From the NCBI GenBank assembly GCA_964394845.1, contig CAYMZB010000048.1:1-7116 (forward strand): DNA of 7,116 nucleotides. The letters run 5' to 3'. Source of the DNA: CAYMZB01 sp964394845. GTDB lineage: Bacteria > Patescibacteriota > Microgenomatia > Daviesbacterales > UBA10151. This document shows positions 1 through 4,605 of this stretch, piece by piece (position 1 is the first letter of the stretch; each line of letters begins with the position of its first letter). Both the position numbers and the translations under genes were made by a program. The notes under the pieces were generated by a model. That model was not told the origin of the DNA and searched no databases. It saw nothing but the letters and a program-made list of their open reading frames with translations.

Positions 1-223
1 AGCTCTTGCCAGCCAATATGGTATCAGTGACAAAACCATTTACACCTGGCTCCGGATTGATACCGGTGAGAATGTTGTTTCAATTGTCCAGTACAACAAA
101 CTAAAAAGGGAGAATGAGGAATTAAAGAAGTTAGTTGGTGAAGTATCTCTAGCTTTAAGTTTAGGAAAAAATAATCGAGCTTGTTTCAAAAACCAACCGG
201 TTGCTGAGAATATAGACAGTTAG
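1..223 (+). pseudogene. IS3-type transposase OrfA, C-terminal part (5' cut by window edge)
   Basis: The frame is open from base 2 to a TAG at 221-223, giving 73 visible residues; the start lies outside the window. The first visible residues (ALASQYGISDKTIYTWLR) fit the second half of the helix-turn-helix used by IS3/IS911-type OrfA proteins to bind insertion sequence ends. A heptad-like stretch follows (KLKRENEELKKLVGEV), typical of the OrfA leucine zipper. In a complete element OrfB, with the DDE catalytic domain, would follow in a shifted frame. Here the next gene is convergent and ends only 9 bp away, so OrfB is absent and the copy is probably a remnant. A standalone HTH protein is the alternative. 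The family assignment rests on motif recognition only. Confidence 0.6.
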
Positions 224-232
224 CTTTGTAAA

Positions 233-595
233 TTATTTCTGTAAAATAAGAAAATTATATTTTACATCCATATTCAACGCATAACCGTACCTTCTTAAAA
301 GACCAACACCAATTATGGGAATTCCTTTAGAAATTAAGACGTTCACCACATTAGCAACACCTTCCAGATCCACCAAAGCCAAAGAAGCTTGCATATAAAC
401 CTCATTTTCATCCGCCAATGTAACGCGTTCTGTGTGAGTAGTTTGGAGGCCTAATTCTAAGGCTTTTTCCGGAGATATTTTTAACTCTCCTGTAAAACCT
501 GTGTCAACTAACGCTATAAGATCTTGGACACCGAGTTTCCAGCCGACAACGATAGAAATAAGCGGTCTGTTGTTATGGATTATTCCCTTAATCAT
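233..595 (-). CDS. Retropepsin-like clan AA aspartic protease (module 1)
   Basis: A 120-residue single-domain protein. Residues 28-37 (IALVDTGFTG) carry the DTG catalytic motif with Asp31, followed by the usual 'SPEKALELGL' segment. Near the C-terminus 'PIIGVGLL' (93-100) matches the hydrophobic-hydrophobic-Gly motif that completes the retropepsin fold. Such proteases act as homodimers, each chain giving one Asp; the length suits one retropepsin unit. There is no signal peptide or membrane segment, so a cytosolic location is likely. The ATG (593-595) overlaps the stop of the upstream small gene as ATGA and has no Shine-Dalgarno sequence, so translation is probably coupled to that gene. Family is clear; the natural substrate is unknown. 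The upstream protein is a candidate partner by inference. Confidence 0.86.
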   Translation of the reverse strand: MIKGIIHNNRPLISIVVGWKLGVQDLIALVDTGFTGELKISPEKALELGLQTTHTERVTLADENEVYMQASLALVDLEGVANVVNVLISKGIPIIGVGLLRRYGYALNMDVKYNFLILQK

Positions 596-867
596 AAACA
601 GTTAGAAGCTAAGCTGGCTAAAGTTTCGGCTGCTGAAAAACCAATTTTTACAACATAAAAAACTTTATTAGGATAAGTCTTTCTTGCCAATTCAACTGCT
701 TCGCTGCTCGTGTTGCCGATAAAGATTTCTTTGCTTTCAATATCTATAGCCATAAACTTACCGTTTTGAGCTGGTTCATATTGCAATTTTATCGTTTCGT
801 ATATTCTTGCTCCTGCTTCTGCTATTTTCTGAATATCAGCTTTTTTAATTAGATCGTTATTATTCAT
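592..867 (-). CDS. Small DUF5678-like protein, partner of aspartic protease (module 1)
   Basis: A 91-residue soluble protein with a predicted helical N-terminus (residues 1-30), then a compact segment around 'NGKFMAIDIESKEIFIG', an 'EAVELARKTYP' helix, and 'VFYVVKIGF'. I recognise this pattern (GKFVAID...IG...EA...A...YP...FY.V.IGF) from small proteins that commonly sit beside prokaryotic retropepsin-like proteases; DUF5678 is the closest family name I can offer. The function is not established to my knowledge. It is the first gene of a two-gene operon and its TGA overlaps the protease ATG by 4 nt, implying matched synthesis. An extended -10 box (888-896) lies about 20 nt upstream of the ATG. 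It could be a substrate, inhibitor or targeting adaptor of the protease; a toxin-antitoxin-like role is also conceivable but unproven. Confidence 0.78.
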   Translation of the reverse strand: MNNNDLIKKADIQKIAEAGARIYETIKLQYEPAQNGKFMAIDIESKEIFIGNTSSEAVELARKTYPNKVFYVVKIGFSAAETLASLASNCL

Positions 868-887
868 AGGTTTTTAGTAATTGTAGT

Positions 888-896
888 ATAATAGCA
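888..896 (-). promoter_or_regulatory. Extended -10 promoter element for module 1
   Basis: Read on the minus strand this is TGCTATTAT, an extended -10 (TG-N-TATNNT), with 20 nt between it and the ATG at 865-867. Initiation about 7 nt downstream would leave a leader of roughly 13 nt without a Shine-Dalgarno sequence. No convincing -35 box was seen. Confidence 0.45.
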
Positions 897-962
897 ATTT
901 CAAAATAAGACAAGCTTTTTGTTTCGCAATAATTTTACCACTTGGAGGGTATGAAACTAATA

Positions 963-1520
963 CTATAACTGCTTCCATTTAATACTACAACCAATACTTG
1001 GTTTTTGATTTGGATTAACTGGTCTTTCTTCTAAAACTGCATCTATTGCTGCTTTTAAATCTTTACCTGTAACCGGTATATTATTACCTGGCCTGCTATC
1101 ATCTAATTGACCTCTGTAAATTAACTTCCTATCTTGATTAAACAAAAAAAAGTCCGGAGTACAAGAAGCTGTGTATTGTTTGGCAACAAGCTGGGTTTCA
1201 TCAAAACAAAAGGGGAAAGTAAAGCCTAACAGCAGAGCCATTTCCTTTAAAGATGGGGGAGCATCTTCCGGATAAATTTCTATGTCATTTGAACTTATGG
1301 CAATAATGCCTAAATTTTTATCCTGGTAATCCTGGCCTATTTTAGCAATCTCCTGCTCTACATGTTTAACAAAAGGACAATGCCTGCAAATAAACATTAC
1401 CAAGAAAGCTTTTTTATCTTTAAATGTATCTAAGGTAATTATTTCTCCTGAAACTACATCTTTTAGACTAAAGTCAAATGCTAACGTACCAAGAGCTAAC
1501 ATAGAAGAAACTACTGTCAT
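963..1520 (-). CDS. Thioredoxin-family, peroxiredoxin-like protein
   Basis: A 185-residue AhpC/TSA-type thioredoxin-fold protein of the PRX_like1 group. It opens with 'LALGTLAFDFSL' (the usual 'LGxxAPDFSL') and has the redox centre C45-R-H-C48 in 'MFICRHCPFVKHV'. It then shows 'CTPDFFLFN' and 'RGQLDDSRPGN', and ends in 'PSIGCSIKWK', all hallmarks of this group. The likely role is cytosolic thiol-disulfide or peroxide reduction; the substrate is unknown. I chose the ATG at 1518-1520 because it makes an ATGA overlap with the upstream membrane-protein gene; a longer frame would need the GTG at 1533-1535 and adds five residues. Extra cysteines at about 105, 120 and 178 could take part in redox chemistry. 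Family assignment is strong. Confidence 0.9.
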   Translation of the reverse strand: MTVVSSMLALGTLAFDFSLKDVVSGEIITLDTFKDKKAFLVMFICRHCPFVKHVEQEIAKIGQDYQDKNLGIIAISSNDIEIYPEDAPPSLKEMALLLGFTFPFCFDETQLVAKQYTASCTPDFFLFNQDRKLIYRGQLDDSRPGNNIPVTGKDLKAAIDAVLEERPVNPNQKPSIGCSIKWKQL

Positions 1521-2011
1521 ACTAGTATTATACACAAAGCAAAAAGAATAGTTAAAATCTGCCAGATATCCCTTAATCCTAAAAGTAATGCTTTGGAACC
1601 TTTACCATGCCAATGTAATGCCTGATGAAAATTGTTTTCAACTTTTATTAACCCTTTAGCTTTTAAAATTTTTATATAAATTAAACCATCAATTACATCA
1701 GGCAGGTGAGAGGCTCCTATACCAAACATTATGTAAAGTAATTTCCCGCTAAACCCAAATCTTGTGTAAATTATCCATAAAAGCAATATTATAGGCAGTA
1801 ACAAATCAAAAATAATAACCGGAGTAATATTTTTCTTATAGTCAATTGGCTTAAAAAAATGCCCGTGAGGTATAAAATCCGCAAGGTAGTGGGAGATAAT
1901 GCCAGCGCTGCCTGTAATAATCAACCCGCTTGCCAAATTATCCTGCCCTAAAAGTTCATAAGCAGTAACTCCTACTATCACTCCAACAGCGCTGTGACCT
2001 AAAGCAATCAT
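1517..2011 (-). CDS. Small integral membrane protein with conserved-looking His/Asp residues
   Basis: A 164-residue protein with about four hydrophobic segments (roughly 8-20, 28-43, 63-82, 145-163). It is unusually rich in His and Asp at likely membrane borders: GHS (5-7), 'SHYLADFIPHGH' (40-51), 'SHLPDVIDG' (101-109) and 'FHQALHWH' (128-135). This layout recalls membrane-bound metal-dependent hydrolase-like proteins (YdjM/DUF457 type), in which His and Asp could bind a metal. I do not recognise a precise family and assign no function. The ATG at 2009-2011 sits 6 nt after a -10-like element, so the mRNA may be leaderless. Its TGA overlaps the start of the thioredoxin-like gene by 4 nt, so the two are probably cotranslated. 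Confidence 0.82.
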   Translation of the reverse strand: MIALGHSAVGVIVGVTAYELLGQDNLASGLIITGSAGIISHYLADFIPHGHFFKPIDYKKNITPVIIFDLLLPIILLLWIIYTRFGFSGKLLYIMFGIGASHLPDVIDGLIYIKILKAKGLIKVENNFHQALHWHGKGSKALLLGLRDIWQILTILFALCIILV

Positions 2012-2017
2012 AAATTA

Positions 2018-2026
2018 ATGATAGCA
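2018..2026 (-). promoter_or_regulatory. Extended -10 element directly before the membrane-protein gene
   Basis: The minus strand reads TGCTATCAT, followed by 6 nt (TAATTT) and the ATG. A start site 6-7 nt past the -10 would fall at the initiation codon, implying a leaderless transcript. No clear -35 box or Shine-Dalgarno sequence is present. Confidence 0.45.
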
Positions 2027-2061
2027 TAAGAATTTGGAAAAGTATTTGGAAATGGCTGATC

Positions 2062-2078
2062 ATATAGGAACTTTTTAT
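2062..2078 (+). repeat. Copy of a short motif shared with the hotdog-gene promoter
   Basis: The 17-mer ATATAGGAACTTTTTAT overlaps the stop codon of the LysE gene. It matches 15 of 17 positions of a minus-strand 17-mer (3643-3659) in the promoter region of the hotdog gene. No plus-strand gene follows it, so it is reported as a repeat and not as a promoter. Confidence 0.35.
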
Positions 2079-2704
2079 TTAGAGCTGGATAATGCTACTT
2101 TAATACCTAACCCGATTAATACAATACCAATTAACTTTTCAGAATAATGTTGGATTTTATTCACCTGGTTTTTAATAAAGCGGTGAGAGACTAGAAAAGC
2201 TACAAAAATAAACCATAGAGAAGTTACTACTGCCATTTCAGCTCCCATAAATAACTTAATAAAAATAGGGGTATTGGGATTGATAACAAGTGTAAATAAA
2301 CTTAAAAAGAATAGTGTTGCTTTAGGGTTGGTAGCATTAGTAATAAAGCCCATCCTCAAAGCTTTTAATTTTGATATATCTTTTTTATGTTTTTGATTTT
2401 CTAAATTAATATTGGAAGATTTGGATGTCAGGGATTTATATCCAATATAAATTAAATACCCGGCCCCTAAAAACTTAATAATGTTAAACAGCACTATTGA
2501 ATTGGCGATGAGTAGTCCTATTCCAACCAGAGAGTATGTTACATGAACTAATATACCAAACCCTAACCCAATTGCCGAATAGATTCCTGTTTTTCTGGAA
2601 TAAACTAAACTATTCCTTAAAATCATAATAAAATCCGGACCAGGGCTAATTAGTGCTAAAAGATGGACAAATGCTACTGTTAATATTGCCGGGATATATT
2701 CCAT
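2075..2704 (-). CDS. LysE/RhtB-family amino-acid exporter
   Basis: A 209-residue polytopic inner-membrane protein of the LysE family. It has about five to six hydrophobic helices (near 5-25, 40-65, 68-90, 127-141, 150-172, 188-205). Family motifs are 'ISPGPDF' (19-25) in the first helix, 'AIGLGFGILVH' (44-54), 'LGAGYLIYIGYKSL' (79-92) and 'GFITNATNPKATLFF' (119-133). Members export amino acids or related small molecules with the proton gradient; the substrate cannot be read from the sequence. A hydrophilic, Lys-rich cytoplasmic loop spans about 93-115. The ATG sits 6 nt after a TATACT box, so the transcript may be leaderless. It does not overlap its neighbours and is probably its own unit. 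Length is normal for the family. Confidence 0.92.
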   Translation of the reverse strand: MEYIPAILTVAFVHLLALISPGPDFIMILRNSLVYSRKTGIYSAIGLGFGILVHVTYSLVGIGLLIANSIVLFNIIKFLGAGYLIYIGYKSLTSKSSNINLENQKHKKDISKLKALRMGFITNATNPKATLFFLSLFTLVINPNTPIFIKLFMGAEMAVVTSLWFIFVAFLVSHRFIKNQVNKIQHYSEKLIGIVLIGLGIKVALSSSK

Positions 2705-2737
2705 ATCACGAGTATATATAAAGGTTCTGACAAAGTA
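2702..2737 (-). promoter_or_regulatory. LysE promoter, homologous to the hotdog-gene promoter
   Basis: The -10-like TATACT (2711-2716, minus strand) is followed by CGTGAT and then the ATG. The segment aligns with 3629-3663 upstream of the hotdog gene at 28 of 36 columns with one gap, including an identical TATAcT/TATAAT-CGTGAY-ATG arrangement. A TTGTCA lies only 11 nt above the -10 and is too close for a normal -35. There is no Shine-Dalgarno sequence. Confidence 0.45.
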
Positions 2738-2746
2738 TACTCCACA

Positions 2747-2761
2747 TACCTTAAAAAGGTA
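2747..2761. repeat. Short inverted repeat between the LysE and DUF2283 genes
   Basis: TACCTT and AAGGTA flank a 3-nt loop, a perfect 6-bp stem. It lies 41 nt after the DUF2283 stop and about 42 nt upstream of the LysE ATG. No T-run follows on either strand, so it is a weak terminator candidate; an operator is possible. Confidence 0.3.
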
Positions 2762-2802
2762 CTCGGAGATAAAGGTATCTAAAACAAATATTGGTAAATA
2801 AT

Positions 2803-3045
2803 TTATCTAATTCTGTGTGTTACTGAAGAAGGTATTTCTGAGAATATTTCTTTCTGGAGGCGTTTGGATAACATTTGAGTTGTATTCTTCAAAAACTTAG
2901 CAGCATCAACAATCTCAATTAAAACAGGTTCTTTATTGTCACTATAATGCACAATTACATCACCATCTTGTCTGGCATATTTGTAAGGTGTATTAGAAAT
3001 CCTTAAACTTAATAAATCAGCGTCTTCGTAATACTTTGTTTTCAT
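2803..3045 (-). CDS. DUF2283 domain protein
   Basis: An 80-residue soluble protein. 'MKTKYYEDADLLSLRIS' (1-17) and 'VIVHYSDNKEPVLIEIVDAAKFL' spread over 30-52 match the DUF2283 pattern (MK..YD..ADvLyi.l... then vv.yd..g..vgIEildas). The fold should be mainly beta. DUF2283 proteins are small, often found near toxin-antitoxin loci, for example beside DUF4258 proteins, but no such partner is seen here. A good Shine-Dalgarno sequence (AAAGGA, about 5 nt before the ATG) contrasts with the leaderless-looking first genes and fits an internal operon position. The upstream hotdog gene ends 37 nt before it. The C-terminal 28 residues (53-80) are basic and lie beyond the domain. Function is unknown. Confidence 0.84.
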   Translation of the reverse strand: MKTKYYEDADLLSLRISNTPYKYARQDGDVIVHYSDNKEPVLIEIVDAAKFLKNTTQMLSKRLQKEIFSEIPSSVTHRIR

Positions 3046-3082
3046 ATCTTCCTTTCTCTGCTTTCAAATTACAGGGCGAGAT

Positions 3083-3631
3083 TCAACTAAATAAAGGTTT
3101 TGTTCGTTCCTGCATCGATGTTGCACGTTTTATTAAAACCTCAATACCCCGATGCGAAGTGACCCTTCCTCTAATAATAGCTTGAGCCACCACAAATGTT
3201 CCTCTTAAAGTCCAAGCATATCCACCAAATTCTTCACAATTTTCAAGTTGTGCTACTGTATTTAACACTCCGCCAATGGTAGATATTTGATTAAATCTTA
3301 CTTCATCAGCACCAACAAACAAAGGCCTTCCTACTCCTTCATTACCTTGTAGATTGTATAAGAGCAAATAGCTTTGTGCCATTGATTCAATCATATCCAC
3401 ACCCCTAAACAAACCATAATGATCACGACAACGCTCCTCAGTGACATCCAGAACACCAACGCCAGTTGTTCTGTCTGGGCTAATGTAAAATCGGTCAACT
3501 AGCATTTTTGTAGGACCATATCCAAGTCCACTTAAAATTTGATCAACCTTCTTTGAAGGAATATGCTTATACTTCGCTCGTTCCTCTGTTGTTATGGATA
3601 AAATTGGACAAACTCTTTCTATGTCCGGCAT
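3083..3631 (-). CDS. FabZ-like hotdog-fold protein with shortened active-site loop
   Basis: A 182-residue protein. The core 'DHYGLFRGVDMIESMAQ' (70-86) resembles the FabZ active-site helix (HFPG.P..PGVL..EAMAQ), with His71 and Glu82 as possible catalytic residues. 'FVGADEVRFNQ' (105-115) fits the FabZ 'g.ddvrFr.pv.PGD' strand and 'WTLRGTFVVAQAIIRGRV' (140-157) the later strand. FabZ dehydrates 3-hydroxyacyl-ACP in fatty acid synthesis. In FabZ the His and Glu are 14 residues apart, but here 11, so part of the loop is missing and activity is doubtful. A 65-residue N-terminal region also makes it longer than FabZ (about 150). There is no neighbouring lipid gene; DUF2283 follows. The ATG lies 6 nt after TATAAT. 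Hotdog membership is likely; the reaction is not established. Confidence 0.78.
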   Translation of the reverse strand: MPDIERVCPILSITTEERAKYKHIPSKKVDQILSGLGYGPTKMLVDRFYISPDRTTGVGVLDVTEERCRDHYGLFRGVDMIESMAQSYLLLYNLQGNEGVGRPLFVGADEVRFNQISTIGGVLNTVAQLENCEEFGGYAWTLRGTFVVAQAIIRGRVTSHRGIEVLIKRATSMQERTKPLFS

Positions 3632-3663
3632 GTCACGATTATATCAAAAGTTCCTACATAGTA
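3629..3663 (-). promoter_or_regulatory. Promoter of the hotdog/DUF2283 operon, extended -10
   Basis: On the minus strand TGATATAAT (3638-3646) is a perfect extended -10, followed by CGTGAC and the ATG. The start site would fall on or next to the ATG, implying a leaderless mRNA. The segment is homologous to the LysE promoter (28 of 36 aligned columns). No -35 of the TTGACA type is seen at 16-18 nt. Confidence 0.6.
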
Positions 3664-3848
3664 CATTGGGCATACTTCTAACTACCTCTGGGCTATGTGT
3701 TTAGAACCTATGGGTGGATAAAAGATTATCAACCTATTGATTTAACATTTGCTACTTTACAGCAGATTTTGCTATAGTTTTAGTTATGAATAATGATCAA
3801 CTTATTACAACTTGGATGGTTGAATTTCCTCCAGACCACAAAGTAACT
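3664..3848. other. Gene-poor divergent spacer with a hairpin and an orphan -10 box
   Basis: No convincing gene was found here. An imperfect inverted repeat (GGTGGATAA, 3713-3721, against TTATCAACC, 3726-3734; 8 of 9 pairs, loop AAGA) is present with no T-run. A plus-strand extended -10 (TGCTATAGT, 3770-3778) precedes an ATG at 3786, but the 47-codon frame there runs into the palindromic repeat at 3849-3882 and is probably not a gene. A 32-codon stretch without a start (3682-3777, +) has protein-like composition ('GWIKDYQPIDLTF') and could be decayed coding sequence. Confidence 0.4.
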
Positions 3849-3882
3849 CGTCATTCTGGTAAGCAAAACGCATCCAGAATCA
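3849..3882. repeat. REP-like palindromic element
   Basis: CGTCATTCTGG and CCAGAATCA flank a 14-nt spacer. The inner 7-bp arms (ATTCTGG at 3853-3859, CCAGAAT at 3874-3880) pair perfectly and extend to 9 bp with one mismatch. The outline CGTCATTC(n)GAATC resembles the dispersed REP-type palindromes of many bacterial genomes. It lies exactly where the GIY-YIG-like frame on the minus strand loses similarity. Only one copy is visible in the window, so its repetitive nature is inferred. Confidence 0.45.
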
Positions 3883-3884
3883 GA

Positions 3885-3962
3885 TCTTTTAGCATCTTTA
3901 ATGTTCTTGTAAACTTCAAGGTGGATTAGGTCAAAAGGGGAATAGTGAGGATTATTATACAT
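3885..3962 (-). pseudogene. Probable GIY-YIG nuclease remnant
   Basis: Minus-strand translation gives 'NNPHYSPFDLIHLEVYKN' followed by 'IKDAKR', matching the central part of small YhbQ/UvrC-type GIY-YIG proteins (..rrPfeLiyyEvy.n.kdAkrrEkylK..). The N-terminal GIY...YIG strands are missing: an in-frame stop lies about 30 nt upstream. The expected 'REKYLK' region is replaced by the REP-like palindrome right after DAKR. The fragment overlaps the promoter region of the plus-strand module 2. At about 26 residues the match is short, so chance similarity cannot be excluded. It is not expected to encode a working enzyme. Confidence 0.42.
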
Positions 3963-3976
3963 TTCTTGACAAAAGA

Positions 3977-3985
3977 TGGTATATT
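3977..3985 (+). promoter_or_regulatory. Extended -10 element for module 2
   Basis: TGGTATATT is an extended -10, 9 nt before the ATG at 3995, giving a predicted leader of only 2-3 nt and no Shine-Dalgarno sequence. A perfect TTGACA (3966-3971) lies only 8 nt above it, too close to act as its -35. With TTGACA as -35, 17-19 nt spacing would put the -10 at CTTAAT/TAATAT over the start codon itself. Confidence 0.4.
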
Positions 3986-3994
3986 TAACTTAAT

Positions 3995-4177
3995 ATGATT
4001 TTGCCAAAAATTCTTAATTCGTATGTAAATAAATGGGTTGCTCTAACAACAGATAAGAAAGAAGTTGTTGCTTTTGCACCAGATATTAAAAGACTTGATG
4101 ATAAAGTCAAGAAAGCTAATCTCAAAGATGTAATCTATCATTATGTTCTGCCATATGACAAATCATTCTCACCTTAA
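3995..4177 (+). CDS. Small DUF5678-like protein, partner of aspartic protease (module 2)
   Basis: A 60-residue soluble protein. 'YVNKWVALTTDKKEVVAFA' (10-28), a Lys/Asp-rich helix (about 29-42) and 'DVIYHYVLPYDKSFSP' (45-60) fit the DUF5678 pattern (y.gkWVAl..d...Via.g.....l..k......p.i..V.p). It aligns by eye with the module 1 small protein: K-[FW]-[MV]-A-[IL], then K-E-[IV], a helix, then V-x-Y-x-V. It lacks that protein's N-terminal helix. Its TAA (4175-4177) shares one base with the ATG of the following protease gene. Function is unknown; it is likely a partner of the protease by context. The start is the only ATG before the conserved segment. Confidence 0.72.
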   Translation: MILPKILNSYVNKWVALTTDKKEVVAFAPDIKRLDDKVKKANLKDVIYHYVLPYDKSFSP

Positions 4178-4605
4178 TGGCAAGAATTAGTTTTTCTTAT
4201 TTTGTACAAGATAAGTTAGATCAATCAACAGGTCAGGTTATTGGCCGTTTTATGAGACCATTTATACCTATCAGATTATCCTTCCATCATAGTAATCCTT
4301 CTAACCCTGTAAATGCTTTAGTTGATTCTGGCTCAGATAGAAATTTATTTCCTAAACAGTGGGGAGATATTATTGGAATTAATTTCAGAAAAATAAATCC
4401 AATTCAAATTACTGGGATAGGCAATGTGATTATCACTGCCTATCCCTCTAAGATAAATATTTGGATTGAGGGTAGAAAGTATCAAACTGAAGCTGATTTT
4501 AGTCCTCAACAAGAAACACCTTTACTGGGAAGATCAGGATTTTTTAATTTGTTTAAAGAAATTATATTCGAAGAAAATAAAAGTTTTTTACATCTAGAAA
4601 TTTAG
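4177..4605 (+). CDS. Retropepsin-like aspartic protease (module 2)
   Basis: A 142-residue single-domain protein. 'NALVDSGSDRNLFP' (46-59) holds the catalytic DSG with Asp50, and 'TPLLGRSGFF' (114-123) is the hydrophobic-hydrophobic-Gly motif of retropepsins. 'IGI...ITGIGN' between them fits the flap-side strands. It has about 20 more residues than the module 1 protease, mostly before the catalytic motif ('RFMRPFIPIRLSF'), and DSG in place of DTG, so the two are divergent and not a recent duplication. It probably acts as a cytosolic homodimer. The ATG overlaps the upstream stop (TAATG) and no Shine-Dalgarno sequence is needed if translation re-initiates. Its stop directly abuts the IS66 remnant, but the C-terminus ('FLHLEI') looks natural. 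Confidence 0.82.
   Translation: MARISFSYFVQDKLDQSTGQVIGRFMRPFIPIRLSFHHSNPSNPVNALVDSGSDRNLFPKQWGDIIGINFRKINPIQITGIGNVIITAYPSKINIWIEGRKYQTEADFSPQQETPLLGRSGFFNLFKEIIFEENKSFLHLEI

Noticed and set aside
1521..1535. GTG start for the thioredoxin-like gene, adding five residues.
   Set aside because: The ATG at 1518-1520 gives an ATGA overlap and a better fit to family start positions.
3682..3777. A 32-codon protein-like stretch without a start codon.
   Set aside because: Too short to assign and no family recognised; mentioned only within the spacer entry.
3840..3890. A possible tRNA, suggested by the stem-loop.
   Set aside because: No acceptor stem, T-loop GTTCGA or anticodon arm could be drawn; the palindrome explains the structure.
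3786..3929. A 47-codon plus-strand frame preceded by an extended -10 (TGCTATAGT) 7 nt before its ATG.
   Set aside because: Its middle is the REP-like palindrome and its 3' part is antisense to the GIY-YIG-like fragment; no recognisable protein family.
3780..3962. The full 60-residue minus-strand frame as a gene.
   Set aside because: Only the first 26 residues look like GIY-YIG; the remainder is translation through the palindrome and spacer, so I report only the remnant.
3966..3971. A perfect TTGACA as -35 of module 2.
   Set aside because: Only 8 nt from the best -10; at 17 nt the -10 would overlap the start codon, so its role is uncertain.
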